Positions 34,735 to 44,035 of a stretch of DNA of 64,000 bases are shown here, piece by piece; positions within the stretch are counted from its first letter, which is position 1; each line of letters opens with the position of its first letter. Source of the DNA: Pedobacter ginsenosidimutans (lineage in GTDB: Bacteria; Bacteroidota; Bacteroidia; Sphingobacteriales; Sphingobacteriaceae). The DNA lies in contig NZ_LMZQ01000003.1 in assembly GCF_001442625.1 (NCBI RefSeq), positions 614,012 through 678,011 on the forward strand, read 5' to 3'. The translations under genes and the position numbers were made by a program. Under the pieces are notes generated by a model. The model saw only the letters and a program-made list of their open reading frames with translations. It did no database searches and was not told the DNA's origin.

Positions 34735-34781
34735 TTACATTAAGCCTCGCAGGTTTCAGAAACCTGCGAGGCTTAATGTAA
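34735..34781. repeat. Perfect 22-bp hairpin with AGGTTT-N3-AAACCT core
   Basis: The left arm runs from 34735 to 34756 and ends CGCAGGTTT; the loop is CAG; the right arm runs from 34760 to 34781, beginning AAACCTGCG. Every position of the 22-bp stem pairs. It ends 1 bp before the stop codon of the response regulator gene (minus strand), so it could terminate or stabilise that transcript. It shares design with 20371-20405. Confidence 0.85.
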
Positions 34782-34782
34782 G

Positions 34783-35526
34783 TTACTTTCCCAACATATC
34801 TTTTACCATTTCTCTATTCGGTTTAGATACCGGGATTTTATCGCCATTGTTCATCAGCAACATACCACCATCTTCCTTAAGCCAGCTTTTTACAAATTTC
34901 AGGTTAGCCAAATGGCTTTGATGTGCCCGCACAAAACCGTGGGGTTTTAGCAGATCGGAATATTCTTTCAGTGGTTTCGAAATCAAGATTTTATCACCAT
35001 TTGCCAAAAAGAAAAAAGTGTAAGTGTTATCGGCCACACAACGAATAATATCATCCACTGAAACATAACGGATTTCGTGCTGCTGTGGCAAGGCAATTTT
35101 AGGTGTACTGGGCTCGTTCTTCTTGATCTGGCTCAGTAAAAAATTGAGCTGTTCGCCATGTATTTTGCTTTTGATCCTGATTTCGGCCTTTTCAACAGCT
35201 GCTTTTAATTCGTCAGGATCTACAGGCTTGAGCAAGTAATCCAAGGCAGCAAATTTTACCGCCTGGATACCATAATTATCATAAGCTGTTACAAAAACTA
35301 CTTCAAAAGTTTTCTCTATAAGTTGGTTTAACAAATCGAAACCGGTTGTCTTACCCATCTGGATATCGAGGAAAAGTAAATCCGGGTGGTGGAGATTAAC
35401 CTTGGCAAAGGCATCATCAATATTACTGGCAATGGCTACCACCTTAATATTTGGGCAATGTTTATCCAGTAAAATCTTCAGATTTTCTAAATTGGCTGCT
35501 TCATCGTCTACTAAAATTGCCCGCAT
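34783..35526 (-). CDS. LytTR family response regulator
   Basis: This 247-aa protein has an N-terminal receiver domain (residues 1-120) with acidic pocket DD (8-9 in ILVDDEAAN), phospho-acceptor Asp in DLLFLDIQMGK (about 55), Thr/Lys in VFVTAYDNYG and YLLKPVD. The C-terminal LytTR DNA-binding domain is about 145-247. It forms a two-component pair with the histidine kinase whose stop precedes it by 1 bp. The nearby duplicate LytTR protein lacks the receiver. The regulon is unknown. Confidence 0.95.
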   Translation of the reverse strand: MRAILVDDEAANLENLKILLDKHCPNIKVVAIASNIDDAFAKVNLHHPDLLFLDIQMGKTTGFDLLNQLIEKTFEVVFVTAYDNYGIQAVKFAALDYLLKPVDPDELKAAVEKAEIRIKSKIHGEQLNFLLSQIKKNEPSTPKIALPQQHEIRYVSVDDIIRCVADNTYTFFFLANGDKILISKPLKEYSDLLKPHGFVRAHQSHLANLKFVKSWLKEDGGMLLMNNGDKIPVSKPNREMVKDMLGK

Positions 35527-35527
35527 C

Positions 35528-37117
35528 TTATAACCATTGTCTTAATGTGATCTTAATTACTGTCCCATCTGCATCTGCTTTCATATCCAATAAAAATTGA
35601 TTTTGTTTATAGATGGAATTGAGTAAAGATATTCTGTTTTTAGTCAAAGCCAAACCTAAACCTTCGTAATCGTGGTTTACATCAAAACCACTTCCATTAT
35701 CTTTTATACTTAAAATCAGGTCTGTTGATTGTGCAGTAAAACCAATTTCGATCTTGCCATCATTTCCTTTCTCGGCAATACCATGTTTTACGGCATTTTC
35801 TACAAAGGGTTGCAAAAGCATTGCTGGTATTTCTATATTCTCTACATCTAAATCAGAGGAGGCTGTGATCTGGTATTGAAAACCAAAACGTAATTGCTCC
35901 ATCTGCAGGTAATCGTCGAGCAAGGTTTTCTCAGAAGTTAAACTAATGAGTTCTTTATGATCTAATACATTGCGGGTTAAGCGGGCAAACTTAATTAGGT
36001 AACGGTTGGCATTGTCTATATCGTTTTTATTCATTAGGTTTTGGATGCCAGCAAGTGCATTGAACAAAAAATGGGGGTTTAATTGTGAGCGGACAGATTC
36101 TAGCTGGAGTTTGGCGATTTCTTTTTCCTGAGATTTCTGAGCTAGTATCTTAGCTGTTCTTTTTTTTCGGCTATTAAGTATCAGAACTGATACAAGACCG
36201 AAAAAGCTTCCAACTATAATACCTTTTAGTAAATCTTTAGATGTAAAAAAATTTTCTTTTGGTTTTTCTACCGTGAACAGAAAATTTCTAGCCAACGTAT
36301 TATCTTTCCAATAAGCATAAGTATGGGTTTTAGGGTATACGGAAACCTGGTATTTACCTGGGGTGATAAAATCCTTAACATCGATATCCCCAATTATCAT
36401 ATCAGTACCCTCGATCGATTTCCATTTAGGCTCGAGCATAGCGGAGGAGTGAGCGTCTGTATTTTCTATGATTACAGAATACAGCATATTGAAATCTGTA
36501 TTTTTCATCGTAATCCTTAAGCCCCTCACTTTTTCATCAACAATTAAACTAGATTTATTTTTAATATTCTGGCTAGAGTTTTTATTCAAAACATTAAATG
36601 ATAGCAATCTCGGTGCTAAAATTGGTTTGTTGTATATAATTACTGAAGTGACTGCTTTTTTACGATCAATTCTAAAAATCTGAATTTCTATTTTCTTATC
36701 TACAACATTAAATATACCTAAATCTACGGCAACATAATTCGGGAGTATACTTCCACTGCCCCAACTATATTTTATCCTCTCCGGAATTGCATCCTTTTTA
36801 AGAACTACGGAGTCATTCTCTATAATGGAATATCGATAAAAATTGAGGCTATCTTTTTGTACCCTACTCTCAAGTTCGATCGATGTGGCCCCTTTTAACA
36901 AAACTATATTTCCAAGAGGAAGGTTATTTACATATTCGAATGGAATAACCTGCTTTGTACCGCTATCTACCACTAGAAATATATTGCACTTAGAAAATTT
37001 ATTTGCAACAGAGTAGTGCATCGGATTCCCGTACTCATCAACCAAGTATTTATTTTTCTGTGCACTTGCGACGAATGCAAAAAACAGTAAGAGAATAGAA
37101 AGAAATATCTTTTTCAT
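35528..37117 (-). CDS. LytS-like sensor histidine kinase with exported sensor domain
   Basis: This 529-aa protein has a signal peptide (residues 1-19, ending ASAQ), a long periplasmic region (about 20-295, beta-rich), one membrane helix (about 299-318) and a cytoplasmic His_kinase (LytS/YehU) domain. The phospho-acceptor is in SQLNPHFLFNALAGIQNLM (His about 346), and the ATP-binding N-box and G-box are in PAMLLQPFVENAVKHGIAEKG and DNGSGF. The stop precedes the LytTR response regulator by 1 bp. The periplasmic domain has no strong named match, so the signal is unknown. Confidence 0.93.
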   Translation of the reverse strand: MKKIFLSILLLFFAFVASAQKNKYLVDEYGNPMHYSVANKFSKCNIFLVVDSGTKQVIPFEYVNNLPLGNIVLLKGATSIELESRVQKDSLNFYRYSIIENDSVVLKKDAIPERIKYSWGSGSILPNYVAVDLGIFNVVDKKIEIQIFRIDRKKAVTSVIIYNKPILAPRLLSFNVLNKNSSQNIKNKSSLIVDEKVRGLRITMKNTDFNMLYSVIIENTDAHSSAMLEPKWKSIEGTDMIIGDIDVKDFITPGKYQVSVYPKTHTYAYWKDNTLARNFLFTVEKPKENFFTSKDLLKGIIVGSFFGLVSVLILNSRKKRTAKILAQKSQEKEIAKLQLESVRSQLNPHFLFNALAGIQNLMNKNDIDNANRYLIKFARLTRNVLDHKELISLTSEKTLLDDYLQMEQLRFGFQYQITASSDLDVENIEIPAMLLQPFVENAVKHGIAEKGNDGKIEIGFTAQSTDLILSIKDNGSGFDVNHDYEGLGLALTKNRISLLNSIYKQNQFLLDMKADADGTVIKITLRQWL

Positions 37118-37408
37118 GCGTTTAATTTTTCATAAACATCTTACAAAAAATCTGTTCAGGAAACATTAAAACAGAATATGGCATGAATAACCTTGTAAAA
37201 GCGGGGGTTGAGACAGGATTTATATTCGGGAGGAATTAGGTTTCTCAAAGATATAGCACTTCAGTCCATCGACTGCTTGAAAAGAAAAATCGTCATCTCG
37301 ACTGAAGCGTAGTCCCGAACGTTCGGGAGAGAGACCTATGTTAGGTAGATTTCTCGGCTGCGCTGCACTTCGCTCGAAATAACGGTTAGCTGGAGATAAT
37401 ACGCTTTA
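37118..37408. repeat. Dispersed inverted repeat (CGTCATCTCGACTGAAG family) in a 291-bp gap
   Basis: CGTCATCTCGACTGAAGCG (37289) is balanced by TGCACTTCGCTCGAAATAACG (37364-37384), with an inner CCCGAACGTTCGGG palindrome. It lies between the divergent kinase gene and the convergent SUI1 gene. No ORF or further promoter is seen. Confidence 0.6.
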
Positions 37409-37759
37409 TTACCCTCCGGCTTTTTTTACTTTATAGCCATCTTTCTGCAGGATGCCCATTACTTTATCGCGCACATCGCCCTGGATCATGATTTCCCCAT
37501 CTTTAACAGAGCCGCCTACACCACATTTGGTTTTAAGCATTTTGCCCAGTAGCTCTAAATCTTCAGTACGCCCTCTAAAACCGGTAATTAAGGTTACCGC
37601 CTTACCACCACGGTTCTTTTTATCGAGCATTACCCTTAAATCCTGCTGGTTATTTGGCGACGTAACCGTATCATCAACTTCTTCTTCGTATTCGAATTCT
37701 GGATTGGTAGAATACATAATTCCGCCAAGATCACTTAAACTATTTTTCTTTGGTTTCAT
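37409..37759 (-). CDS. SUI1/YciH family translation initiation factor
   Basis: This 116-aa protein contains the SUI1 domain core: VMLDKKNRGGKAVTLITGF and KTKCGVGGSVKDGEIMIQGD, conserved from YciH to eukaryotic eIF1. YciH-like proteins influence initiation fidelity and translation under stress. Length is as usual. It is a single gene, with 96 bp of low-complexity DNA (gttaaccggttaattgcc) to the lipid kinase gene. Confidence 0.92.
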   Translation of the reverse strand: MKPKKNSLSDLGGIMYSTNPEFEYEEEVDDTVTSPNNQQDLRVMLDKKNRGGKAVTLITGFRGRTEDLELLGKMLKTKCGVGGSVKDGEIMIQGDVRDKVMGILQKDGYKVKKAGG

Positions 37760-37855
37760 GTTTTATAAAAGTTCATTGGTTCATTGGGGTTAACCGGTTA
37801 ATTGCCCAAATCGGTTAATCGACTCCAAACCCCAAACGCTCAACTCCAAACTTAA

Positions 37856-38758
37856 CTAGGGCACAATCACTTTTAACGAGAGCGGGTTTACAACCGCCTC
37901 AATCTCCGTCCCCATTTGTAAAGGCTCGCCATCTACATGCACTGCGCCAGCTTTTTCTCTGGTAATTTTAATGTTTTTGCCTTTAATAATTTCAATCATA
38001 TCTGATGTTTCGGCCTTCCCCCTTAACATTACATAACCCAATAATGGCAATTTTATTATCGGAAAAGGTTTAATAATGCAAACATCAAGCAAGCCATCTT
38101 TTACCGAAGCATTAGGCGCGATATAAACATCGTTGCCATACTGCGATGAATTGGCTATGCTAATGGCAAAGGCTTTTCTGGTATATGCAGCGCCATCAAT
38201 GTTTAGCAAATAAGTTTGTGCTTTATAGTTAAAAACCTCCTTAAAACCCAGTTTTACATAACCCGATAGTCCGCGTTTTTTATCTTTCGAAAAAACAGCG
38301 CTCAAATGGGCATCGAACCCCATACCGGCCAGATTAAAAAAACATTTGTTATTAAACTCGGCAGTATCAATCTCATCAACATTAAAGTTATTGATCAGGG
38401 AAAGTGCATATCTCAAATTTTTCGATATTCTTAAAAATCTGGCGAGACCGTTTCCCGATCCAAGCGGTAAAATCCCCAAAATCTTTTTGTGTTTTAACAC
38501 TTTACTGGCCACCTCGTTAATAGTGCCATCGCCCCCTGCCGCAACAATTACATCGAAATTTTTAGTCGCGGCTTCGTCTGCCAATTCGCCGGCATGACCA
38601 ACATATTCGCTAAAAACAAAGTTCGGGCTAAACTTTTCCTTATCCAGATATTGATCAATAAAATCAGGGATGCGTAACTTCCCTCGCCCACCAGAGATAG
38701 GATTTATAATAAAGAGGATATTGATCTTTGTGTGCAAAGTGTAAGAATGAATGCACAA
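37856..38758 (-). CDS. Diacylglycerol/lipid kinase family protein
   Basis: This 300-aa protein has INPISGGRGK near the N-terminus, the nucleotide motif AAGGDGTINEVASKV and GILPLGSGNGLARFL, which is the DAGK/YegS/sphingosine kinase signature. The start is uncertain: there is no in-frame ATG, and the open frame begins with TTG at 38758 (another TTG at 38737), just after a TAG. The lipid substrate is not predictable. It is divergent from metK, whose promoter and riboswitch lie in the 204 bp between them. Confidence 0.88.
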   Translation of the reverse strand: MCIHSYTLHTKINILFIINPISGGRGKLRIPDFIDQYLDKEKFSPNFVFSEYVGHAGELADEAATKNFDVIVAAGGDGTINEVASKVLKHKKILGILPLGSGNGLARFLRISKNLRYALSLINNFNVDEIDTAEFNNKCFFNLAGMGFDAHLSAVFSKDKKRGLSGYVKLGFKEVFNYKAQTYLLNIDGAAYTRKAFAISIANSSQYGNDVYIAPNASVKDGLLDVCIIKPFPIIKLPLLGYVMLRGKAETSDMIEIIKGKNIKITREKAGAVHVDGEPLQMGTEIEAVVNPLSLKVIVP

Positions 38759-38772
38759 AATAATCTATAATT

Positions 38773-38801
38773 TTTGAAATAAAGAAAATATGCTAATTTT
38801 G
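38773..38801 (+). promoter_or_regulatory. Bacteroidota promoter for metK
   Basis: TTTG (38773-38776) and TAATTTTG (38794-38801) fit the -33 TTTG and -7 TAnnTTTG boxes, with a 17-bp gap. Transcription would begin near 38808, just before the riboswitch. Confidence 0.65.
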
Positions 38802-38812
38802 CACCAGTAAAA

Positions 38813-38881
38813 AAGTGGATTGATTTGCTATCCCGACACCTCGGGACCGGATTGCAACCACTTAAAAAAATTGCTAATGCC
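38813..38881 (+). ncRNA. SAM-II-type riboswitch in the metK leader with an inserted hairpin
   Basis: P1 is AAGTGG (38813-38818) paired with CCACTT (38858-38863). The conserved TTGATTTG (38820-38827) and GATTGCAA (38850-38857) flank an extra hairpin TCCCGA-CACC-TCGGGA (38831-38846). The 3' segment TTGCTAATGCC (38871-38881) is the pseudoknot strand. The order matches the SAM-II consensus (P1, TGATTTAAC...ATTGCAA, P1', AT-rich, GCTAA), and the gene controlled is SAM synthetase, which fits feedback by SAM. Confidence 0.7.
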
Positions 38882-38962
38882 TCCTTTCAATCATTTAAAC
38901 ACCTGTTTCCAAGGGGTTTGGCAAGTATTAATTTGTTTATTTACCATTAATTTATTTAATAA

Positions 38963-40213
38963 ATGTCATATTTATTTACATCAGAATCTGTTTCTGAAGG
39001 CCACCCAGATAAAATCGCCGATCAAATTTCGGATGCATTAATTGATAACTTCTTAGCTTTCGATCCAGAATCAAAGGTTGCTTGCGAAACTTTGGTAACT
39101 ACTGGTCAGGTTATTTTGGCTGGTGAGGTAAAATCTAAAACATATTTAGATGTACAACAGATCGCCCGCGATGTAATCAAGAAAATTGGTTACACCAAAA
39201 GCGAGTATATGTTTGAGGCCAACTCTTGCGGAATTTTATCAGCAATACACGAGCAATCTCAGGATATTAACCAAGGTGTAGATAGAACAAACAAAGAAGA
39301 ACAGGGTGCTGGCGATCAGGGTATGATGTTCGGTTACGCCACCAACGAAACTGAAGATTATATGCCTTTGGCATTAAACCTTTCTCATAAATTATTACAG
39401 GAACTAGCTGTTCTGCGCCGCGAAAATAACGAAATCACTTATTTACGTCCAGATGCCAAAAGCCAGGTTACTTTGGAGTACGACGATAACAATAAACCAG
39501 TGCGTATCGATGCGATTGTAATTTCTACACAGCACGATGATTTTGATGAAGAGGCAACAATGCTGGCTAAAATCAAAACTGATTTAGTGAATATCCTGAT
39601 CCCAAGAATTATCAAAAGCAATCCTGCATACGCACATTTATTTAATGATAAAATTGAATACCACATTAACCCAACCGGTAAATTTGTAATTGGTGGCCCC
39701 CACGGCGATACGGGTTTAACCGGAAGAAAAATTATTGTTGATACTTACGGTGGTAAAGGTGCACATGGTGGTGGTGCTTTCTCGGGTAAAGATCCAAGTA
39801 AAGTAGATAGAAGTGCAGCTTATGCTACACGCCATATCGCTAAAAACTTAGTGGCTGCTGGTGTAGCCGACGAAATTCTGGTTCAGGTATCATACGCTAT
39901 CGGTGTTGCAAAACCAATGGGTATTTACATCAATACTTACGGCACTGGCAAAGTGGGTAAAACGGATGGCGAGATTGCTAAAATTGTAGAATCGATTTTT
40001 GATATGCGCCCTTACTTTATTGAGCAACGCTTGAAATTAAGAAACCCAATTTATAGCGAAACGGCTGCTTATGGGCACATGGGCCGTACCCCGGAAACGG
40101 TTACCAAAACTTTCAGAACACCGAACGGTGAAGAAAAAACAGTTACAGTTGATCTGTTTACCTGGGAGAAATTAGATTACGTAGACCAGGTTAAAGCTGC
40201 TTTCGGTATTTAA
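38963..40213 (+). CDS. metK: S-adenosylmethionine synthetase
   Basis: This 416-aa protein forms SAM from methionine and ATP. Signature motifs: [13 protein letters not shown] (methionine/ATP region, N-terminal), [15 protein letters not shown], and [21 protein letters not shown] (P-loop-like phosphate motif). The start [17 protein letters not shown] is standard. The gene has its own promoter and a SAM-II-like riboswitch leader, so SAM is expected to repress it at the translational level. A strong terminator follows at 40236-40270. Confidence 0.97.
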   Translation: MSYLFTSESVSEGHPDKIADQISDALIDNFLAFDPESKVACETLVTTGQVILAGEVKSKTYLDVQQIARDVIKKIGYTKSEYMFEANSCGILSAIHEQSQDINQGVDRTNKEEQGAGDQGMMFGYATNETEDYMPLALNLSHKLLQELAVLRRENNEITYLRPDAKSQVTLEYDDNNKPVRIDAIVISTQHDDFDEEATMLAKIKTDLVNILIPRIIKSNPAYAHLFNDKIEYHINPTGKFVIGGPHGDTGLTGRKIIVDTYGGKGAHGGGAFSGKDPSKVDRSAAYATRHIAKNLVAAGVADEILVQVSYAIGVAKPMGIYINTYGTGKVGKTDGEIAKIVESIFDMRPYFIEQRLKLRNPIYSETAAYGHMGRTPETVTKTFRTPNGEEKTVTVDLFTWEKLDYVDQVKAAFGI

Positions 40214-40235
40214 TTCTTTCGAATAATTTTATAGA

Positions 40236-40270
40236 AAAAGGCGTTTTGCAGATATGCAGAACGCTTTTTT
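40236..40270 (+). terminator. Terminator of metK
   Basis: GCGTTTTGCA (40241-40250), loop GATA, TGCAGAACGC (40255-40264, one mismatch) and then a run of T (40265-40270). It lies 22 bp after the stop codon. Confidence 0.85.
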
Positions 40271-40340
40271 GTTGCGCTAAATTTATGCGGACAGATTCCA
40301 CATTTGGTGGCTTAGCAAACAGCAGAAAAATAATTGATCA

Positions 40341-40440
40341 CTTTTTTGAAAAGCAGGGTTCTGAGTGCATCGGTTTCGAAAGTCCTGCCATCCGCTTTAC
40401 CTCTCTGCGTTCGGTGCTCGCTCCTGTCAGGTTTAGTTAA
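40341..40440 (-). ncRNA. Flavo-1-like structured RNA element, copy D1
   Basis: On the minus strand: AAACCTGACAGGAGCGAGC...GAGGTAAAGCGGATGGCAGGACTTTCGAAACCGATGCAC...CTGCTTTTCAAAAAAG. The outer CCTG/CAGG is 40384-40387 with 40428-40431. The inner hairpin is decayed. It is closest in sequence to copy A1 (TGATAGAAACGGAAAGCC and GAAGTGGATAGCAGGGCTTTCGGAACCGATACAC). Confidence 0.5.
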
Positions 40441-40538
40441 CCTGGGCTGGTGGTTCTTAGGAAAGGTAATGCTCTTAAAAATAAATATTTTGGAACTGTG
40501 CATACTTCCGGTAATAGTAGCAAATGCCTAACCTATCC

Positions 40539-40650
40539 AAACCTGATTGAAATGAAAAGCCCGTAAGCCCGGTCCTTCATCGGGTGCGGACTTGTAATGA
40601 AAAGCAGGACTGACATTAAAAAGAGCATCTGTAATTGCTTTCCAAAAAAC
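40539..40650 (+). ncRNA. Flavo-1-like structured RNA element, copy D2
   Basis: CCAAACCTGATTGAAATGAAAAGCCCG, a variable hairpin (CCCG at 40568-40571 with CGGG at 40581-40584), CGGACTTGTAATGAAAAGCAGGACTGAC, and a 3' end TTGCTTTCCAAAAAAC. The outer pair is CCTG (40542-40545) with CAGG (40605-40608). It is divergent from D1, 98 bp away. Confidence 0.55.
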
Positions 40651-40736
40651 ACAAAATATTTTCCCTACGCGAAACTTACGATTCTGCCTGGGCTACGGGC
40701 TTGGTAGACTTTGTAAGTTGCCCCACCCCTGCGTAT

Positions 40737-42848
40737 TTAGGCCAAATGGTATTTCAGCTCCTGGTGGCTGCCCTGTTCAACCACTAAACCTTTATCTAAT
40801 ACAATAATTTTATCAGCATTGTTCAGCGTACTCGATCGGTGTGTAATTACGATTACCGTTTTCTGTTCAGCCTTTAAAAGTTCGATCATGCGTTGTACAT
40901 GTTGCTCCGAAACCGAATCGAGCGATGAAGTAGCTTCATCTAAGATCAGAATTTCCGGATCGCGGTATAAGGCCCTGGCAATGGCAATCCGCTGCCTTTG
41001 TCCGCCTGATAAAGATGTACCGTTTTCGCCCAAATAAGTCTGAAAGCCCTTAGGTAAAGCCTCAATAAAACCAATTAAACCCAGCTTAGTGGCAATATCA
41101 ATAATCCTTTGCATATCGGGTTCTTCTTCGCCAATGGCAATATTGTCGATTACATTACCAGCAAATAAATCAATCTGCTGAGGCACAACCGATACCATTC
41201 TACGAAGCGATGAATTGGTAATGTATTTCAGATCATATTTACCGATGCGCACATTGCCGGCCTGTATCGGATAAATATTCTGCAGGATCGACATTAAAGT
41301 TGATTTTCCTGACCCGCTCTCGCCCACGATAGCCGTAAATTTTCCTTGCGGAATGGTTAAATTCAGGTTTTCGAAAACGGGCAGCCTTGCTCCATAGCGG
41401 AAAGAAACATTTTCAAAATAAATATCCCCAATTTTATCGGCACTCAGTTCAATCTGGTTCTCATCGCTTTCGCGTTCCAGATCCATAATTTCGAATAACC
41501 TGTCTGCCGCAATAACGGCATCCTGTACGGTTTTATTCATTCCGATCAAAGAGGAAACCGGCCCTGTAAAATAACCGATCAACGTATAAAACGATAATAA
41601 TTCTCCTGGGGTAATCGAATTGCTTAATACATAACCCGCTCCCACCCAAAGCAATACAATGGTAATCATACGCGAAATAAACTCGGTAGAAGTTCCTGAT
41701 ACAACGGCATTTATATTCGATTTAAAGCCTGCCTGGAGCAACTTGATGAAACGGGTTTCGGTTTTGTCGTTAGCATGATCTTCTAAGCCGAAACGTTTAA
41801 TGGTACCTACCGCGTTTAAGCTCTCTACCAATTGCGATTCAAGCTCGGCAGCATCTTCCATTAACCTACGCTGTGTTCGTTTGTTAAATTTATCGGTAAT
41901 TACATAAATTATTAGGTATAACGGGATAACCGTAAGCGTGATGAGTGCTAGTTTCCAGTAGTAGGTAAACATCATGATGAACGAGAAGAAAACAATAAAA
42001 ATGTTCACCACAAAATTTACGCATACATCATTTAAAAACGTTCTGATTTTTACAGCATCATTTATCCTCGAAATGATTTCGCCCACCCGCATGGTATCAA
42101 AAAACTGTTGCGGTAAGCGCAGCAGGTGTTTATAATAACCCAAAATGAGCTGTGAATCAATTAACTGACCTGTTTTTAAAGTAAAAACCGTTTTGGCTGA
42201 GCCAATAAACATTTGCACCAGTAAGATCACCATCATGGCTATGCTCATGAGGTTTAGCAGATTATGGTTACCATCTACCAGCACAAAATCGACTAGTTTC
42301 TGAACAAAAATAGAGGTGGATAAACCCAGTACGGTATAAACAATAGCACCAAATAAAACTTGCGTCAGAATGCCTTTGTGCGGTTTAATCAAACTCCAAA
42401 ATCTCCCCTGGATTGATTTTTTTTCATTACCGATCTGAAAGTCTTCTGACGGCAACAATAAGACTAAAGCACCAGTCCACTCCTTTTTAAATTCATCATG
42501 CGTTTTACGGTGCACTTTCCCATCTATAGGGTCCATCACCTCTATAAACTTGCTGTTTACTTTGTAAATCACTACATAATGCTGAAGGATATCATTCACA
42601 ATGATATGTGCTATAGCGGGCGTAGGTATTTTAAATAAACTATCGAAAGGTGCCTTAACACCTTTCGCTTCAAATCCCAGTTTTTGGGCCGCTTCTACAA
42701 GTCCTAAAACGGTTGTACCTTTTTTATCAGTTCCGGCAAGCTGCCTGATGCGGGCAACGGCCAAATCTAATTTATAATGAGCAGCAATTGAAGCCAGACA
42801 AGCCGCACCACAATCTGTTATATCTCGTTGCTTAACTTTTGTACTCAT
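40737..42848 (-). CDS. C39 peptidase-containing ABC exporter (PCAT, bacteriocin secretion type)
   Basis: This 703-aa protein has an N-terminal C39 peptidase (about 1-135): nucleophile Cys in DCGAACL (about 14), catalytic His in LQHYVVIY and Asp in VMDPIDGK. The six-helix ABC transmembrane domain is about 160-440. The ATPase domain has Walker A GESGSGKST, signature LSGGQRQRI and Walker B LILDEATSSLDS. The peptidase cleaves double-glycine leaders while the ABC part exports the peptide. The 68-aa GG-leader peptide gene and the HlyD adaptor upstream are the expected partners. Confidence 0.95.
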   Translation of the reverse strand: MSTKVKQRDITDCGAACLASIAAHYKLDLAVARIRQLAGTDKKGTTVLGLVEAAQKLGFEAKGVKAPFDSLFKIPTPAIAHIIVNDILQHYVVIYKVNSKFIEVMDPIDGKVHRKTHDEFKKEWTGALVLLLPSEDFQIGNEKKSIQGRFWSLIKPHKGILTQVLFGAIVYTVLGLSTSIFVQKLVDFVLVDGNHNLLNLMSIAMMVILLVQMFIGSAKTVFTLKTGQLIDSQLILGYYKHLLRLPQQFFDTMRVGEIISRINDAVKIRTFLNDVCVNFVVNIFIVFFSFIMMFTYYWKLALITLTVIPLYLIIYVITDKFNKRTQRRLMEDAAELESQLVESLNAVGTIKRFGLEDHANDKTETRFIKLLQAGFKSNINAVVSGTSTEFISRMITIVLLWVGAGYVLSNSITPGELLSFYTLIGYFTGPVSSLIGMNKTVQDAVIAADRLFEIMDLERESDENQIELSADKIGDIYFENVSFRYGARLPVFENLNLTIPQGKFTAIVGESGSGKSTLMSILQNIYPIQAGNVRIGKYDLKYITNSSLRRMVSVVPQQIDLFAGNVIDNIAIGEEEPDMQRIIDIATKLGLIGFIEALPKGFQTYLGENGTSLSGGQRQRIAIARALYRDPEILILDEATSSLDSVSEQHVQRMIELLKAEQKTVIVITHRSSTLNNADKIIVLDKGLVVEQGSHQELKYHLA

Positions 42849-42853
42849 TGCTT

Positions 42854-44035
42854 CTATGTTTTTTGGATTAAATTCGGATTAACCCAATCATCTACCTTAT
42901 CATAAAGTAATTGATATAAACTACGGTCGGTTACTTTAAAGCGAGCTGTAAAATTCATTCCTTTTTTGAGGTATCCTTTATAGCCGTTTTTGAGCATCAA
43001 AAAATTTTTATCCATCAAACACTTTACCTTAAAAGCAGGCTGGTTACCATTTAAGATCACAATATCGTCCGAAATATCGATCACTTTACCTACTGCCAAA
43101 CCCCATTGGTTATAATTATAGGCATTGATCTGAAAATGTACTTCCTGCCCTTTTCTGATCAGGCCAATATCTGAAGGATTGATATAACAGTAGGCAGCTA
43201 AACCGGCATCTGGAGAAACCTCCCCTATTTTTTGATTGGCAAATACGTATGCGCCATTCTGCAAGCCAATTAAACTCTGCACAGAACCATTAATCGGCGC
43301 GCGCAATACATATTGTTTTTTCTGTTCGTTAAGTTCTGCCTGCTGCCCGGAAAGCTGGCGCAGTTCGTTGCGGTAACCATTAGCTTCGGTTTGCCATTGG
43401 GTTTTATATTTGGTACGCACCATTAAGTAAACCGATTCGGCCTGCTCTAGCTCGTATTTGTATTTTTCATATTCTGATTGTGTAAGCACTTTATTCTGAT
43501 AGAGCTTACTGTAGCGCGCAAAATTGCTCGCGGCTTGTCTTTTTGCAATACCAGCATTTTTTGACTCCTGAACATATTGTTGCCAGGAAGCCACATACTG
43601 ACCGCTTTGCAGATCGGATGAACCACCATTAAATGAAAGTAGCGTACGGATATCCTGCAAAAATTGGGTGATCTGGTTTTTACGCGTTTCTACCAAAGCA
43701 TCTTGCTGTTTCGGTAAACCTGCATCGATAGCCAAAAGCGTATCACCTTGTTTAAGCCTTTTATTATCCGAAAGTCTATACTGTATTAACCGGCCATTAA
43801 CCGGTACAATAAGTTCTGTTTTTTCGATAGTCGATTGTAAAATGCCTGTACCATTTATACTAATGGGTATTTTTACGAAAGGAAGGGCAATCAAAACAAT
43901 TAAAATGGCTGCCACGGCAACAACATAAATTAACTGGCTTGATTTACTAATTTGGGAACGGTAGACGAGAGCGGTATTTGAAATTCTTTCTGTAGAGTAG
44001 TTGGTTAACGCCATAGTGTCGAAATCGTAAAGCAT
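42854..44035 (-). CDS. HlyD-like membrane fusion (adaptor) protein
   Basis: This 393-aa protein has an N-terminal membrane anchor (about 34-52: LIYVVAVAAILIVLIALPFV), then a long coiled-coil and a lipoyl/beta-barrel adaptor region (PVNGRLIQYRLSDNKRLKQGDTLLAIDAG, VLRAPINGSVQSL). It couples the C39 exporter to an outer-membrane channel. The ATG at 44035 directly follows a stable hairpin (44036-44063) with no visible ribosome-binding site. The second in-frame ATG at 44014 (MALTNYSTERISNTALV) is a plausible alternative start. Confidence 0.9.
   Translation of the reverse strand: MLYDFDTMALTNYSTERISNTALVYRSQISKSSQLIYVVAVAAILIVLIALPFVKIPISINGTGILQSTIEKTELIVPVNGRLIQYRLSDNKRLKQGDTLLAIDAGLPKQQDALVETRKNQITQFLQDIRTLLSFNGGSSDLQSGQYVASWQQYVQESKNAGIAKRQAASNFARYSKLYQNKVLTQSEYEKYKYELEQAESVYLMVRTKYKTQWQTEANGYRNELRQLSGQQAELNEQKKQYVLRAPINGSVQSLIGLQNGAYVFANQKIGEVSPDAGLAAYCYINPSDIGLIRKGQEVHFQINAYNYNQWGLAVGKVIDISDDIVILNGNQPAFKVKCLMDKNFLMLKNGYKGYLKKGMNFTARFKVTDRSLYQLLYDKVDDWVNPNLIQKT

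Noticed and set aside
38813..38881. SAM-I (S-box) riboswitch in the metK leader
   Set aside because: The multi-helix S-box core and its conserved GAGGGA/GCAACC elements are missing. The P1-loop-pseudoknot layout fits SAM-II better.
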